The position numbers and the translations under genes were made by a program. The notes under the pieces are model-generated. The model ran no database searches. It was given only the letters and a program-made list of their open reading frames with translations, and had not been told where the DNA came from. From Parasedimentitalea maritima (GTDB lineage: Bacteria; Pseudomonadota; Alphaproteobacteria; Rhodobacterales; Rhodobacteraceae): a DNA stretch of 64,000 bases. Shown here piece by piece: positions 9,395 to 17,504 of the stretch (its first letter is position 1; each line of letters opens with the position of its first letter). Where the stretch lies: NCBI RefSeq assembly GCF_005771405.1, contig NZ_VAUA01000010.1, forward strand, positions 124,001-188,000. Reading direction: 5' to 3'.

Positions 9395-9634
9395 CATGGT
9401 CATGTGACGTGATTTTGGTGATTACTATCGCATTGCCCATCGCTCCTAGCTGGTGACGGTATGACTTCTTTGCTTGAAAAGGCATGAAAACCCTTGCCCA
9501 TCGCAGCAGCGTCAGGAGGGGATAGATTATGCGATTAACAGCGGGGCTTTGCCACCGGCGATCATAACTTGGGATTGGATACTGCTTTTCTAATTGACAG
9601 TTTCACGTATTCCGGTTTTCCAAGTTAAATTCCT
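9395..9634. other. AT-richer intergenic region before the GT10 genes
   Basis: About 240 bases with no gene or clear signal. The composition is visibly less GC-rich than in the flanking sat-cysC gene, which fits a boundary of recently acquired DNA, but no repeat or integrase is seen. Confidence 0.4.
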
Positions 9635-10798
9635 GTGCCAAAATGGCGTATAATAGCAAACACACGGGTGCCCATGCACAATCAGATAAAAGCTCATGTC
9701 TTCACTGATGTGCCGGAAGTAATGTTCCTCAAGCAGGCTCCGGGCCAAAACCCGGTTGTAGGCGATGTCTCCCTGACATTTGGCCTAGATATCCCCGATG
9801 ACATCGACGTGCTAATTGTGTTCAACCGCGCCTCTTTTTCGGTGGAAACAACACTTCCTAAAGCACGCACAGTGTTTGTTGCTGCTGAACCGGACGTCAT
9901 ACACCCCTATAGTCGCCGTTTTCTCAATCAGTTTGGACTGGTTTTGACCACGACGCCGAAATCATTGAACACAGAGAAATGGCAACGCAGTACCTGCTGG
10001 TACTGGTTTGCCGGCGTCAATTTTTCAACCACAGGCGATGCGCCTCCTTTGCGGGACCACGATTGGTTTTCAGCTCTTGAGATGCCCCCAAAGGTCGACA
10101 AGATATCAATTGTAACGTCAACCAAATCTCACACTGAATATCACCGAAAACGGTTGCGGTTTGTTGAGACACTGATCGAAAAAATCCCAGAACACTTAGA
10201 AATATATGGGCGCGGCTTTCAGTCCATAGACGACAAAGCTGACGCAATGCTTCCCTGTCAGTATCATCTGGCAATCGAAAACGGTGACGGACCGCATTCC
10301 TGGACCGAAAAACTGGTGGATCCGTGGCTATGCTGGGCGTTTCCCTTCTATGCGGGCTGTGACAACGTTCAAGACTATTTTCCACGTGATAGTTTTGATT
10401 ACCTGAATTTGGAGCAGCCGGAGCAAGAAGCTGAACGCATGATCCGCGACATCCAGAACGGTCGTTGGAAAACGGCGTTGCCGACCATAACGCAGGCCCG
10501 GCAACGGGTACTGGACCAGCACAATCTTATGATCCTAATTGGGGAACTGGCCACGGCCGCCGCACAGGCGCCATCCCCCGTGCAGTCATCAAAAAACCGT
10601 CGCTACATCTGGTCCGAGCGCTCTCTTCTGCCAGAAAAAGGCTGTCGTGGTAGCCTTCCAGAATGGGCCTTTCGAAACGCCATTCTAATGTTCGATCCCA
10701 AAGCCGAGTTGAAAACGGTGGCGTTGAGGCGGTGGCGGGACAAGCGCCGGTCTGATCGTCGGGCAGAAAAACTGGCCAAACGAGAAGGTTCTCGATAG
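9635..10798 (+). CDS. Glycosyltransferase family 10 (fucosyltransferase-like) protein
   Basis: A 387-residue protein whose C-terminal half carries the GT10 acceptor/GDP-sugar signature: YHLAIENGDG, then SWTEKLVDPWLCWAFPFYAGC at about 210-242, matching the alpha-1,3-fucosyltransferase pattern of Ile-Glu-Asn, Thr-Glu-Lys and a Pro/Tyr-Gly end. The N-terminal half is the less conserved acceptor-binding lobe. No signal peptide or transmembrane segment, so it probably acts on the cytoplasmic side on a lipid-linked glycan. The start is a GTG at 9635; an ATG at 9674 is an alternative, and neither has a strong ribosome site. Followed by a second GT10 gene. The actual sugar donor cannot be read from sequence. 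Confidence 0.83.
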   Translation: MPKWRIIANTRVPMHNQIKAHVFTDVPEVMFLKQAPGQNPVVGDVSLTFGLDIPDDIDVLIVFNRASFSVETTLPKARTVFVAAEPDVIHPYSRRFLNQFGLVLTTTPKSLNTEKWQRSTCWYWFAGVNFSTTGDAPPLRDHDWFSALEMPPKVDKISIVTSTKSHTEYHRKRLRFVETLIEKIPEHLEIYGRGFQSIDDKADAMLPCQYHLAIENGDGPHSWTEKLVDPWLCWAFPFYAGCDNVQDYFPRDSFDYLNLEQPEQEAERMIRDIQNGRWKTALPTITQARQRVLDQHNLMILIGELATAAAQAPSPVQSSKNRRYIWSERSLLPEKGCRGSLPEWAFRNAILMFDPKAELKTVALRRWRDKRRSDRRAEKLAKREGSR

Positions 10799-10853
10799 GG
10801 GCTACTGCACCTGCACCATTGCGTTGGATATTGAACAGAAAGTGAAACTCAGC

Positions 10854-11726
10854 ATGCACGACGAAGAGCCCGCGGTTGGAATCCTATCCCCGGCTGCAAA
10901 ACTCGGGCTAGTGCCAAGCCGGTACTCACTGGACAATTTGTCCTGGCCTTTAGGGCAACCACAACGATTGCTGGGGAAACAACTCAAAGACCTGGATCGC
11001 CGCGATCACCTGCTCTTGCATCCGCGTACTACGTCTTATTACCGGCCTAGTTTTGGCACCCGCGCGCAGGTATCGGTGATGGTTCTTGAACCGCGTATCG
11101 TCCACGAACGCCATATTGAAAAGCTCCGGCGGTTTCATTGGCGGTTTCACAAAGTGCTGACAGCTGTCGAAGATGATCTGATCGCTCATATTCCAAATGG
11201 CGTGTTTTTCCCGTTTGGCAGTACATGGGTGGAAAACTGTGATGATCTAGATGTAACCAAGACTAAAATGACATCGCTAATTGCTTCGGCAAAACGATCC
11301 CAGCCGGGTCATTTGATCCGTCATGAAATTGTAGACTGGGCAAAGGCTAACGCCATGGACTTGGTCGCATTGGGTGGAGGCTACCAACCCTTTGCCCAGA
11401 AGCAAGAAGGCTTGGCGCCGTATCGGTTTTCGGTGGTAATCGAGAATTCCAACGAGCCCAATTATTTCACCGAAAAACTGATCGATACTATATTATGTGG
11501 CGCAGTACCAATTTACTTGGGTTGCCCCAACATCGATCGGTTTTTTGATACCTCTGGCATGATCATCTGCAAAAATGCAGACGACATTCGCCAAGCCGTT
11601 AAAAATACCTCCGAGCAACTCTACCAATCCAAATTACCAGCCCTGCGTGCGATTTACGACAAAGCAACCTATTGGGGAGATCTTGAAGGTCGAGCCGCGC
11701 GGGTTCTTTTGAGCGATCACCGCTAG
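10854..11726 (+). CDS. Second glycosyltransferase family 10 (fucosyltransferase-like) protein
   Basis: About 290 residues with a clear GT10 motif in the C-terminal half: FSVVIENSNE, then NYFTEKLIDTILCGAVPIYLGCP, closer to the canonical fucosyltransferase signature than its neighbour. It shares only this region with the gene at 9635, so the pair looks like two divergent family members rather than a recent tandem duplication. No signal peptide. The ATG at 10854 (MHDEEPAV) is used; a TTG at 10824 is in frame and possible. The genes probably form one transcript (gap of about 55 bases). No other glycan genes lie nearby, which is unusual for sugar-decorating enzymes. Confidence 0.82.
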   Translation: MHDEEPAVGILSPAAKLGLVPSRYSLDNLSWPLGQPQRLLGKQLKDLDRRDHLLLHPRTTSYYRPSFGTRAQVSVMVLEPRIVHERHIEKLRRFHWRFHKVLTAVEDDLIAHIPNGVFFPFGSTWVENCDDLDVTKTKMTSLIASAKRSQPGHLIRHEIVDWAKANAMDLVALGGGYQPFAQKQEGLAPYRFSVVIENSNEPNYFTEKLIDTILCGAVPIYLGCPNIDRFFDTSGMIICKNADDIRQAVKNTSEQLYQSKLPALRAIYDKATYWGDLEGRAARVLLSDHR

Positions 11727-11747
11727 ACATCAAGCGCGACGAATGCG

Positions 11748-12632
11748 CTAGAGACTGCTAGGCAGATCGACCGTACCGCGCATCAGAATAAAACCTCGGC
11801 CCGCGACCTTTATACCGCTCATTTTGTCAACTGGCCCAACCCGGGTCACACGCGCCTGGCCGGGGCGACCCAGCCCATGCCCCTGCTCTGCGGTAAAACT
11901 GTCGCCAGCCATCAATCCGTTTCGCCACAGATAGGCCGCCATGGCGCCAGTGGCCGAACCGGTAAAGGGATCCTCTGGCGGGCTGGGCGGTGCCATGAGC
12001 AAGCGAGAATAGGTATCCCCTTGCGATGTTGCGCCCTGCAGAGTCACCAGAAACGGCTCCATCATGTCGATGTCATCTGCCCCCAACGCCTGCCCAAGCG
12101 CAGCCAAAGCGTCCACATTCAGTACAGCAGCCTCCAACGCGGCATGATCTTTGAGCACGGTGATACAAAACGGCAGCCCGGTTGACACTTTCTGCGGTTG
12201 ACCGACAATGGCATCCACAGGCAATGACACCGCTGCAGCAACCAGTGCCGGATTTGGTTGTGGGCCAAATTCTGGGGCAACCTGGGTCATTTCAATCAGA
12301 TCGCCCTCTAACCGTACCGGCACCAGACCGGCAGCCGTTTCCAGCACCAGTTCATTGCCATGGATCAGCCCCCGATCCCGCATTGCCGCTACGGTGGCAA
12401 TTGTTGGATGACCAGCAAAGGAAATTTCACGGCTGGCGAGGAAGTAACGCACCCGGATATCCGCGACATCGGATGGGCCGGTAAAGGTGCATTCCACCAG
12501 CGAGGTTTCGCGAACATAGGCAGTGCAGACCGCTTCGGGCAGATGTGCGCCGTCATGGACGACTGCACAGCCATTGCCGCCAAAGGCATGCTCGGAGAAC
12601 GCATCTACCCAGTCAAAATCAAATCGGCTCAT
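11748..12632 (-). CDS. PhzF family isomerase/epimerase-like protein
   Basis: A 294-residue member of the PhzF family, diaminopimelate-epimerase-fold enzymes of which the phenazine enzyme is one. Seen are the N-terminal VDAFSEHAFGGNGCAVV, the catalytic-type Glu in the SLVECTF segment, YFLASREISFAGHPTIAT, and the C-terminal EDPFTGSATGAMAAYLW motif. No phenazine genes are near, so it is probably a general metabolite isomerase with unknown substrate. It is convergent with the GT10 pair and lies downstream of, and on the same strand as, hsp20-DUF1150. Confidence 0.92.
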   Translation of the reverse strand: MSRFDFDWVDAFSEHAFGGNGCAVVHDGAHLPEAVCTAYVRETSLVECTFTGPSDVADIRVRYFLASREISFAGHPTIATVAAMRDRGLIHGNELVLETAAGLVPVRLEGDLIEMTQVAPEFGPQPNPALVAAAVSLPVDAIVGQPQKVSTGLPFCITVLKDHAALEAAVLNVDALAALGQALGADDIDMMEPFLVTLQGATSQGDTYSRLLMAPPSPPEDPFTGSATGAMAAYLWRNGLMAGDSFTAEQGHGLGRPGQARVTRVGPVDKMSGIKVAGRGFILMRGTVDLPSSL

Positions 12633-12694
12633 CAGTCTCCGCCCCGCTCAAGCATCTTGTTCAGCGTGAGACTACACAGGGCCGCACATTGAGA

Positions 12695-12919
12695 TCAATG
12701 CACGGGAACGGGCGCGTAGTCGTTTTGACGTGCCAGCACAAAGGCCATGTGGCGATCAGCGACCAATGCCAGCTGTTCGCCTTCAGCGTCATGCACGGCA
12801 TATAATTGTGTGCGCCCTTTGGCTCCCTCCTGCACTTCAGCAGGAAGATCGGCGACATCCACAGTTTTTACATAGGCCATACGCGGCTCGAATTCAGTCT
12901 GCTCGGTTGTAGCCTGCAT
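12695..12919 (-). CDS. DUF1150 family small protein
   Basis: A 74-residue protein (MQATTEQTEFEPRMAYVKTV) of the alphaproteobacterial DUF1150 family, which I recall being found next to small heat-shock protein genes. Its ATG at 12919 shares one base with the hsp20 stop (TGATG), so it is translationally coupled and probably heat-induced with it. A GTG one codon upstream is possible but would lengthen the overlap. No signal peptide or membrane segment. Role unknown; an Hsp20 accessory or regulator is a guess from context. Confidence 0.88.
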   Translation of the reverse strand: MQATTEQTEFEPRMAYVKTVDVADLPAEVQEGAKGRTQLYAVHDAEGEQLALVADRHMAFVLARQNDYAPVPVH

Positions 12920-13335
12920 CACTCACCCTTTCTGATATTGATAGTTTGCACCACTGTTTCTGGCTTTGATCGGGTTAAATCGACATGAAGAAGCCCATTT
13001 TCCATGATCGCTTCTCCAACCTCGACCCCATCCGCCAGTACAAACATGCGCTGGAACTGCCGGGCGGCGATGCCCCGGTGCAGAAACACCCGGCCGTCAC
13101 TGTCTTCACCCTGGCGACCACGGATCACCAGTTGGCGATCTTCGATGGTAATGGACAGATCTTCCTCGGCAAACCCTGCTACAGCAAGGGTGATGCGATA
13201 CGAAAAATCAGAGGTTTGTTCTATGTTATACGGGGGATAACCTTCGTTTCCCGACTTAGCTGAACGCTCTAACAGGCGTTCCAGCTGCTCGAATCCCAGC
13301 ATATGTGGGTAAGAGCCCAGAGTGAGTTTTGACAC
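12919..13335 (-). CDS. Small heat-shock protein, Hsp20 family
   Basis: ATP-independent holding chaperone of 138 residues. The alpha-crystallin domain runs from about residue 36 to 125: YRITLAVAGFAEEDLSITIEDRQLVI, the FLHRGIAARQFQRMF strand and the GLLHVDL segment. The C-terminal IxI-type anchor is present as INI. Start is a GTG at 13335 with AAGGA 8 bases upstream. The leader can fold this ribosome site into a ROSE-like hairpin, and a sigma-32-like promoter sits further up; both are listed separately. Coupled to DUF1150 downstream. Confidence 0.95.
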   Translation of the reverse strand: MSKLTLGSYPHMLGFEQLERLLERSAKSGNEGYPPYNIEQTSDFSYRITLAVAGFAEEDLSITIEDRQLVIRGRQGEDSDGRVFLHRGIAARQFQRMFVLADGVEVGEAIMENGLLHVDLTRSKPETVVQTINIRKGE

Positions 13336-13394
13336 GTATTTCGTCCTTCAAGCATAAGCGACGGTCCCAACAGGCCCCGTTTTGGCGACCCATT
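13336..13394 (-). promoter_or_regulatory. Candidate ROSE-type RNA thermometer in the hsp20 leader
   Basis: In the leader the ribosome site AAGGA (13344-13348) can pair with UCGCUU (13356-13361) in a stem spanning 13342-13363: four pairs, one bulged G, then three pairs, closing a 7-base loop. The U(U/C)GCU sequence with an unpaired G opposite the ribosome site is the hallmark of ROSE elements in alphaproteobacterial hsp genes. The leader is shorter than most described ROSE elements. Folding at different temperatures was not computed. Confidence 0.6.
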
Positions 13395-13400
13395 CCAGTG

Positions 13401-13430
13401 AATATGGGAAGAAATTATCATTTTAACAAG
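13401..13430 (-). promoter_or_regulatory. Candidate sigma-32 (RpoH) promoter of hsp20
   Basis: On the minus strand, CTTGTTA (13424-13430) is followed after about 15 bases by CCCATATT (13401-13408). This matches the heat-shock pattern CTTGAAA / CCCCATnT well in the -10 part and moderately in the -35 part, and gives a leader of about 60 bases. Confidence 0.55.
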
Positions 13431-13512
13431 AGCAAGACCTACAGGGTCTAGGCGAAAAGAGTGTAAACGCTTATCCTGCGCCGACGTCTTTCCTTACATT
13501 TCTGAGTCGCCA

Positions 13513-13737
13513 ATGAACGCCCCCACTGACATTTCCATGAAAACCGATGAGGTGCTGAAGGTCGAACTTGAAGTGTTCCGCCGCCAGCACCGCGATTTGG
13601 ACGAGGCAATCCATGCGCTTCAGGAAAAGAGTACCAGCGACCAGCTCACCCTACGGCGCCTAAAAAAGCAAAAGCTATGGCTCAAAGATATCATCGCTCA
13701 GATTGAAGACCGGCTTTTGCCGGATATCATTGCCTAA
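13513..13737 (+). CDS. DUF465 / YdcH family small protein
   Basis: A 74-residue, highly charged, all-helical protein: an N-terminal helix with VELEVFRRQHRDLDEAI and a second with LRRLKKQKLWLKDIIAQIED, the helical hairpin typical of the YdcH/DUF465 family. Function of the family is not established. It is divergent from hsp20, with the heat-shock promoter region between them. Its TAA stop overlaps by three bases with the TAG stop of the small gene on the other strand. Confidence 0.9.
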   Translation: MNAPTDISMKTDEVLKVELEVFRRQHRDLDEAIHALQEKSTSDQLTLRRLKKQKLWLKDIIAQIEDRLLPDIIA

Positions 13738-13934
13738 AGTTCGCTCGTGTTCTGGGTTTCGTATAAGTACACGGCCTCTTTGGTCAACATGTAACCTATA
13801 CGATATTGGCCATCAGTAATGACCATCGAAAAACGCGTTAACTGGACAAACGACCAACAGGATTCGGCCGGTTCCAGTGAGACGCGTGAACTACTTTCAT
13901 AATTCCTCTGCAAGGCTTGCTCAGTATTTGCCAC
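13734..13934 (-). CDS. Small hypothetical protein, 66 aa (GTG start)
   Basis: Starts at GTG 13934 with AGGAG 6 bases upstream, a strong ribosome site that decides the start. The protein begins MANTEQALQRNYESSS and ends QYRIGYMLTKEAVYLYETQ, with a central SCWSFVQLTRFSMVI; it reads like a real globular mini-protein, not a shadow. It lies 37 bases after the VOC gene on the same strand and probably shares its transcript. The stop overlaps the convergent DUF465 stop. I do not recognise a family. Confidence 0.6.
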   Translation of the reverse strand: MANTEQALQRNYESSSRVSLEPAESCWSFVQLTRFSMVITDGQYRIGYMLTKEAVYLYETQNTSEL

Positions 13935-13971
13935 GAAATCTCCTACCAATTCGACACCTCGATAGCCTGCG

Positions 13972-14388
13972 CTATTCGTCTCGTCCGGGTTCGTCTGAAT
14001 TGCTGGAGAACAATGCGATTTTGTTGCCTTGCGGGTCGCGAAGGTAGCCAACATAGAAATGAGGCCCATACGAGTCGCGAAAGCCCGGCTGACCCTCGTC
14101 AAAGCCGCCAGCGGCAAGTGCGGCAGAGTGAAGGTCACGAACCAGTTTTTGACTGCGAGCCTCAAATGCGATCATAGCACCGTTCCCAGCCGTGGCCGGA
14201 CCTCCATCGAAGGTTGGTTTTACGTAGAAATCTGGCAAAGCGGCAGGTTGTCCCGGATGTGCGGGCAGCGTGTAGCTTAGCCCTTCAGGCCCCTCCTCCA
14301 CCCTGTACTCAAGGGCTGGCAGGAGCGCAGCGTAAAACCGTTTCGCCCGAGCGATGTCATCAGCCCCAACAGTAACGTAGGCAATCAT
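13972..14388 (-). CDS. VOC family (glyoxalase-fold) protein
   Basis: A 138-residue vicinal-oxygen-chelate protein: N-terminal MIAYVTVGADDIARAKRFY with the typical first strand, and the C-terminal YVGYLRDPQGNKIALF with the metal-ligand region. Such proteins bind small molecules or catalyse isomerisation, dioxygenation or resistance reactions; the substrate cannot be told. Single domain, so probably works as a dimer. Followed by the 66-residue small gene. Confidence 0.9.
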   Translation of the reverse strand: MIAYVTVGADDIARAKRFYAALLPALEYRVEEGPEGLSYTLPAHPGQPAALPDFYVKPTFDGGPATAGNGAMIAFEARSQKLVRDLHSAALAAGGFDEGQPGFRDSYGPHFYVGYLRDPQGNKIALFSSNSDEPGRDE

Positions 14389-14464
14389 GTGCTGTGTTCC
14401 TTTCCAAACATTTGGTCATTGCAACGAGATCGCTGCATCCTGGCAGGCCAACACAAGGATCACC

Positions 14465-14779
14465 TCACCGCTCTTCTGGCTTCAAATCTCGGATACGCTC
14501 AACATGCGTTTTGATATCCTCTAAACTGAACTTGCTGTGTTTGCGGTTTGTGCCAGCCGGATGATTGCCCAACCCCAGTTTCAACCCTGCCCGCCAGGCA
14601 TTTTGTGGCCGGATTGGACGCGGGGCAAACCCGCCTCCGCAAGTCGGGCAGACATTGTGTAATATGGTTTCGACGCAGTTTTTGCAGTAGGTGCATTCAT
14701 AGCTGCAAATCCGCGCATCGGGTGATTGGGGCGGCAGGTCGCAGTCGCACAGTTCACAATTGGGGCGTAGCTCCAACAT
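14465..14779 (-). CDS. DUF1272 family cysteine-rich protein
   Basis: A 104-residue protein beginning MLELRPNCELCDCDLPP, the exact opening of DUF1272 proteins, with paired CxxC motifs (CELC, CTYC, CKNC, CPTC) that probably bind zinc. The C-terminal 55 residues are basic and extend past the usual short family length. The ATG at 14779 is chosen over one at 14818 because GGAGAA lies about 7 bases upstream and the family starts there. Function unknown. Confidence 0.87.
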   Translation of the reverse strand: MLELRPNCELCDCDLPPQSPDARICSYECTYCKNCVETILHNVCPTCGGGFAPRPIRPQNAWRAGLKLGLGNHPAGTNRKHSKFSLEDIKTHVERIRDLKPEER

Positions 14780-14930
14780 GGGGAATTTCTCCAAAACGGA
14801 TTTCGGTAACCCTGTCACAGGCCTCGCCCCATGCCAATACGATGGTCATTTCCAACTAAGGTCCCACCCGGCATCGAGCCAAACTCTCCCGCCCCCTTTG
14901 GTCCGGACGGCTGCGCCGCACGTTCTGCGG

Positions 14931-15041
14931 GGTTGGGCATGGCAGCGCGCAGGGCGCGCTGCGGTTGCGTCCAGAAGCCATCCGCGCCGCGTCCTTGCGC
15001 GGCGCTATGCCCAACGGGAGGCCCGGCATGTTGCATGCCGG
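14931..15041. repeat. Nested palindromic element (four inverted repeats)
   Basis: Four perfect inverted repeats lie within 111 bases. An outer pair, GTTGGGCAT at 14931-14939 and ATGCCCAAC at 15006-15014, encloses two GC-rich hairpins at 14941-14961 (9-base arms) and 14983-15004 (8-base arms). A third hairpin with 9-base arms follows at 15021-15041. The outer stem plus two inner hairpins would fold as a three-way junction. It sits in a 370-base gene-free gap. It resembles a dispersed intergenic repeat, but copy number in the genome cannot be seen here. Confidence 0.75.
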
Positions 15042-15152
15042 GTCGACGGACGGGAGCACACCAGAAATCAGTCGGTCATTTCAGGATTTTTGGCTACTTC
15101 TCACATGGCGCAGCCGCAAGGGCGCCAAACCGAGACAGGGCAATTCCACGGC

Positions 15153-15654
15153 TTAGTATTCCTCCTCATCAACCTCGCCTTCATGCTTTAATCCGGCGAT
15201 GAAGGCAGAAAAGGTCTCGGCAATGGGCTCCAGCGTGGCAACCAGCTCCGTCGCTGTTTCGACTGCAAAGTGATCGGGATCATGCATCGAAACCTGACCT
15301 TTCTCGAGATTCAGCAGGACACATACGCCACAGGTCCCTGAACCAATAAAAATATCCTTAGATTAAGCCCGTCGCAAACTCACCCAAATCGCAACTCTCA
15401 GCGAAGTTCCAATTTTCATTCAAGTTGCGGTAACCTTCACCGCAGTTCAAAGAGAACAGCTCCTCTAGCACCAAATAGTCCTTTGGGTTGCTCTTGGTTG
15501 AGAAATGGTTCTTTTCAAAATCTCCACCATTATGAGCAGCGAGGTAGGCCTTGTAGCCCTCAGGCAAGGTCAACGAATTTTCCGTTTCAAAGGCCTGAAT
15601 ATCGGCTGAGCTCACAGCGCCGAACGGATTGGATTGAATAATTTTGTTGGTCAT
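15153..15654 (-). pseudogene. SMI1/KNR4 (SUKH) family protein, disrupted by a +1 frameshift
   Basis: The first frame (ATG 15654, stop 15358) encodes 98 residues with the SUKH opening: SSADIQAFETENSLTLPEGYKAYLAAHNGG. It stops right after EFATGLI. Skipping a single T at 15360 lets the reading continue as KDIFIGSGTCGVCVLLNLEKG, then VSMHDPDHF and an acidic C-terminus to TAA at 15153. The joined protein of about 166 residues has normal SUKH length and order (the strand-rich middle and the late asp/his segment). SUKH proteins are often immunity or nuclease-inhibitor proteins in polymorphic toxin loci; no toxin gene is adjacent. A sequencing error or a real inactivation are both possible. Confidence 0.75.
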
Positions 15655-15882
15655 AAACTGTGCTCAATTGCGATTTTCTATGTCGCGGAAACCTAACCTA
15701 GCCCCCAGAGCGTTCCAAATGTCTTTTAGATCTACATACTAAACTGTATCCAGGCCTAATAATCGTCAAACCATCGGCTTTGCCGCATTGCCTAAACCTG
15801 CGGTACCCCTATAGTGCCCGCTTCTCTTTCACCCCGGCGGTGGCATCCCGCGCACCGCAGTAAAACAAGGGACAGGGCACAA

Positions 15883-16371
15883 ATGGCCGACATTAAAGTG
15901 GGTATCATCATGGGCAGCCAATCGGATTGGCCCACCATGAAAGAAGCCGCCAATATACTGGACGAGCTGGGCATCGCATATGAGGCCAAAATCGTCTCGG
16001 CCCATCGCACGCCAGACCGGCTGTGGACCTATGGAAAATCCGCTGCTGAGCGTGGTTTGCAAGTGATCATCGCTGGCGCTGGTGGCGCGGCGCATTTGCC
16101 TGGCATGGTGGCCTCCAAAACCCGGGTGCCGGTTGTTGGTATTCCGGTACAGACACGGGCCTTGTCTGGTGTCGACTCGCTCTATTCCATCGTGCAAATG
16201 CCCAAGGGTTTCCCGGTTGCCACAATGGCCATTGGTGCTGCTGGTGCGGCCAACGGTGGCCTGATGGCGGCAGGTATTTTGGCGCTGCAAGACCCGGCAC
16301 TGGCTGAACGGTTGGACGCTTGGCGCGCAGCCCTGTCTGCTTCGATCCCTGAGGAGCCGGTAGATGACTGA
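15883..16371 (+). CDS. purE: N5-carboxyaminoimidazole ribonucleotide mutase
   Basis: Converts N5-CAIR to CAIR in purine synthesis. The 162-residue class I PurE shows GSQSDWPTM near the N-terminus, [10 protein letters not shown] with the catalytic-region His, and [11 protein letters not shown]. Start at ATG 15883 (MADIKVG), with AGGG about 9 bases upstream; an earlier in-frame ATG would add an unrelated 23 residues. The last eight bases overlap purK, so the pair is one operon. Confidence 0.97.
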   Translation: MADIKVGIIMGSQSDWPTMKEAANILDELGIAYEAKIVSAHRTPDRLWTYGKSAAERGLQVIIAGAGGAAHLPGMVASKTRVPVVGIPVQTRALSGVDSLYSIVQMPKGFPVATMAIGAAGAANGGLMAAGILALQDPALAERLDAWRAALSASIPEEPVDD

Positions 16372-17443
16372 GGCGCTGAAATCGGGTGCCACCATTGGCA
16401 TCTTAGGTGGTGGTCAGTTGGGCCGCATGTTGTCGGTGGCTGCCTCGCGCCTTGGCTTTGTCACGCATATCTATGAACCCGGTGCCAACCCGCCCGCGGG
16501 TCAGGTGGCCGACCGTGTCACCACCGCCGGCTATGAAGATGCCGAGGCCCTGGCTGCATTTGCCGCCTCGGTGGATGTGATCACTTATGAATTTGAAAAC
16601 ATCCCCACCGCCGCATTGGATGTCTTGGAAAGCCACCGGCCAATCCGTCCGGGCCGCGAAGCTTTGCGGATCAGTCAGGACCGGTTGACCGAGAAGAATT
16701 TTCTGCAGGATTTGGGTCTAAAAACCGCTCCCTTTGCGGACATCACAGATCAGGCAAGTCTGGATACTGCCCTGGCAGAGATTGGTGCGCCCGCAATTCT
16801 GAAAACCCGCCGGTTTGGCTATGACGGCAAGGGACAGGCGCGGATCAAAACTTTGGACGACGCCCAACAAGCCTTGGGCGACATGGCCGGAGCCCCTGCC
16901 CTGCTTGAGGGTTTCATCACCTTCAGCCACGAGGTTTCAGTTATCGCTGCGCGCGGGATCAAGGGTGATGTCTCCTGTTATGACCCGGGCGAAAACGTCC
17001 ATACCGACGGCATTCTGGACACGACAACCGTTCCAGCCAAACTGTCCGCCGGGCAGCGCATGGATGCGGTTCTGCTGGCTGCCAACATTCTGAACAAGCT
17101 GGATTATGTCGGCGTCATGGGGGTTGAACTGTTTGTCACACCTCAGGGGCTGGTGGTGAACGAAATTGCCCCGCGCGTGCACAATTCCGGCCATTGGACC
17201 CAGAACGGTTGCACCGTTGATCAGTTCGAGCAGCACATTCGCGCTGTGGTTGGCTGGCCACTGGGCGACGGCCAACGACACAGCGATGTGGTGATGGAAA
17301 ACCTGATTGGAGACGACATGGATCGGGTCCCGGAACTGGCAAAGGAAGCCGATTGTGCCCTGCATCTGTATGGCAAGGCCGAGGTCAAACCGGGCCGCAA
17401 AATGGGTCATGTAAACAGGGTGATCCGGTCACAGAGCAAGTAG
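16364..17443 (+). CDS. purK: N5-carboxyaminoimidazole ribonucleotide synthase
   Basis: ATP-grasp enzyme that carboxylates AIR with bicarbonate, feeding PurE. The 359-residue protein has the N-terminal [13 protein letters not shown] nucleotide-fold segment, the ATP-grasp core ([26 protein letters not shown]) and the metal/carboxylate region [15 protein letters not shown]. Starts eight bases inside purE, showing coupling. A weak terminator follows. Confidence 0.97.
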   Translation: MTEALKSGATIGILGGGQLGRMLSVAASRLGFVTHIYEPGANPPAGQVADRVTTAGYEDAEALAAFAASVDVITYEFENIPTAALDVLESHRPIRPGREALRISQDRLTEKNFLQDLGLKTAPFADITDQASLDTALAEIGAPAILKTRRFGYDGKGQARIKTLDDAQQALGDMAGAPALLEGFITFSHEVSVIAARGIKGDVSCYDPGENVHTDGILDTTTVPAKLSAGQRMDAVLLAANILNKLDYVGVMGVELFVTPQGLVVNEIAPRVHNSGHWTQNGCTVDQFEQHIRAVVGWPLGDGQRHSDVVMENLIGDDMDRVPELAKEADCALHLYGKAEVKPGRKMGHVNRVIRSQSK

Positions 17444-17453
17444 CGGATCTATA

Positions 17454-17484
17454 GGTGCCCGGTCAGTGGGTCGGGCGCCCTCTC
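17454..17484 (+). terminator. Possible terminator after purK
   Basis: An 8-base stem (17454-17461 with 17472-17479, one G-T pair) closes a 10-base loop and is followed by CTCTCTCT, a weak T tract. Position just after purK fits termination. Confidence 0.4.
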
Positions 17485-17504
17485 TCTCCAGCCTGCCAAC
17501 AAAC

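Noticed and set aside
9635-11726. Tandem duplication of one GT10 gene
   Set aside because: The two proteins share only the GT10 core motif and differ in length and N-terminal half, so recent duplication is not supported.
11748-12632. Phenazine biosynthesis cluster
   Set aside because: Only a PhzF-family protein is present, with no other phz genes; the family is broad.
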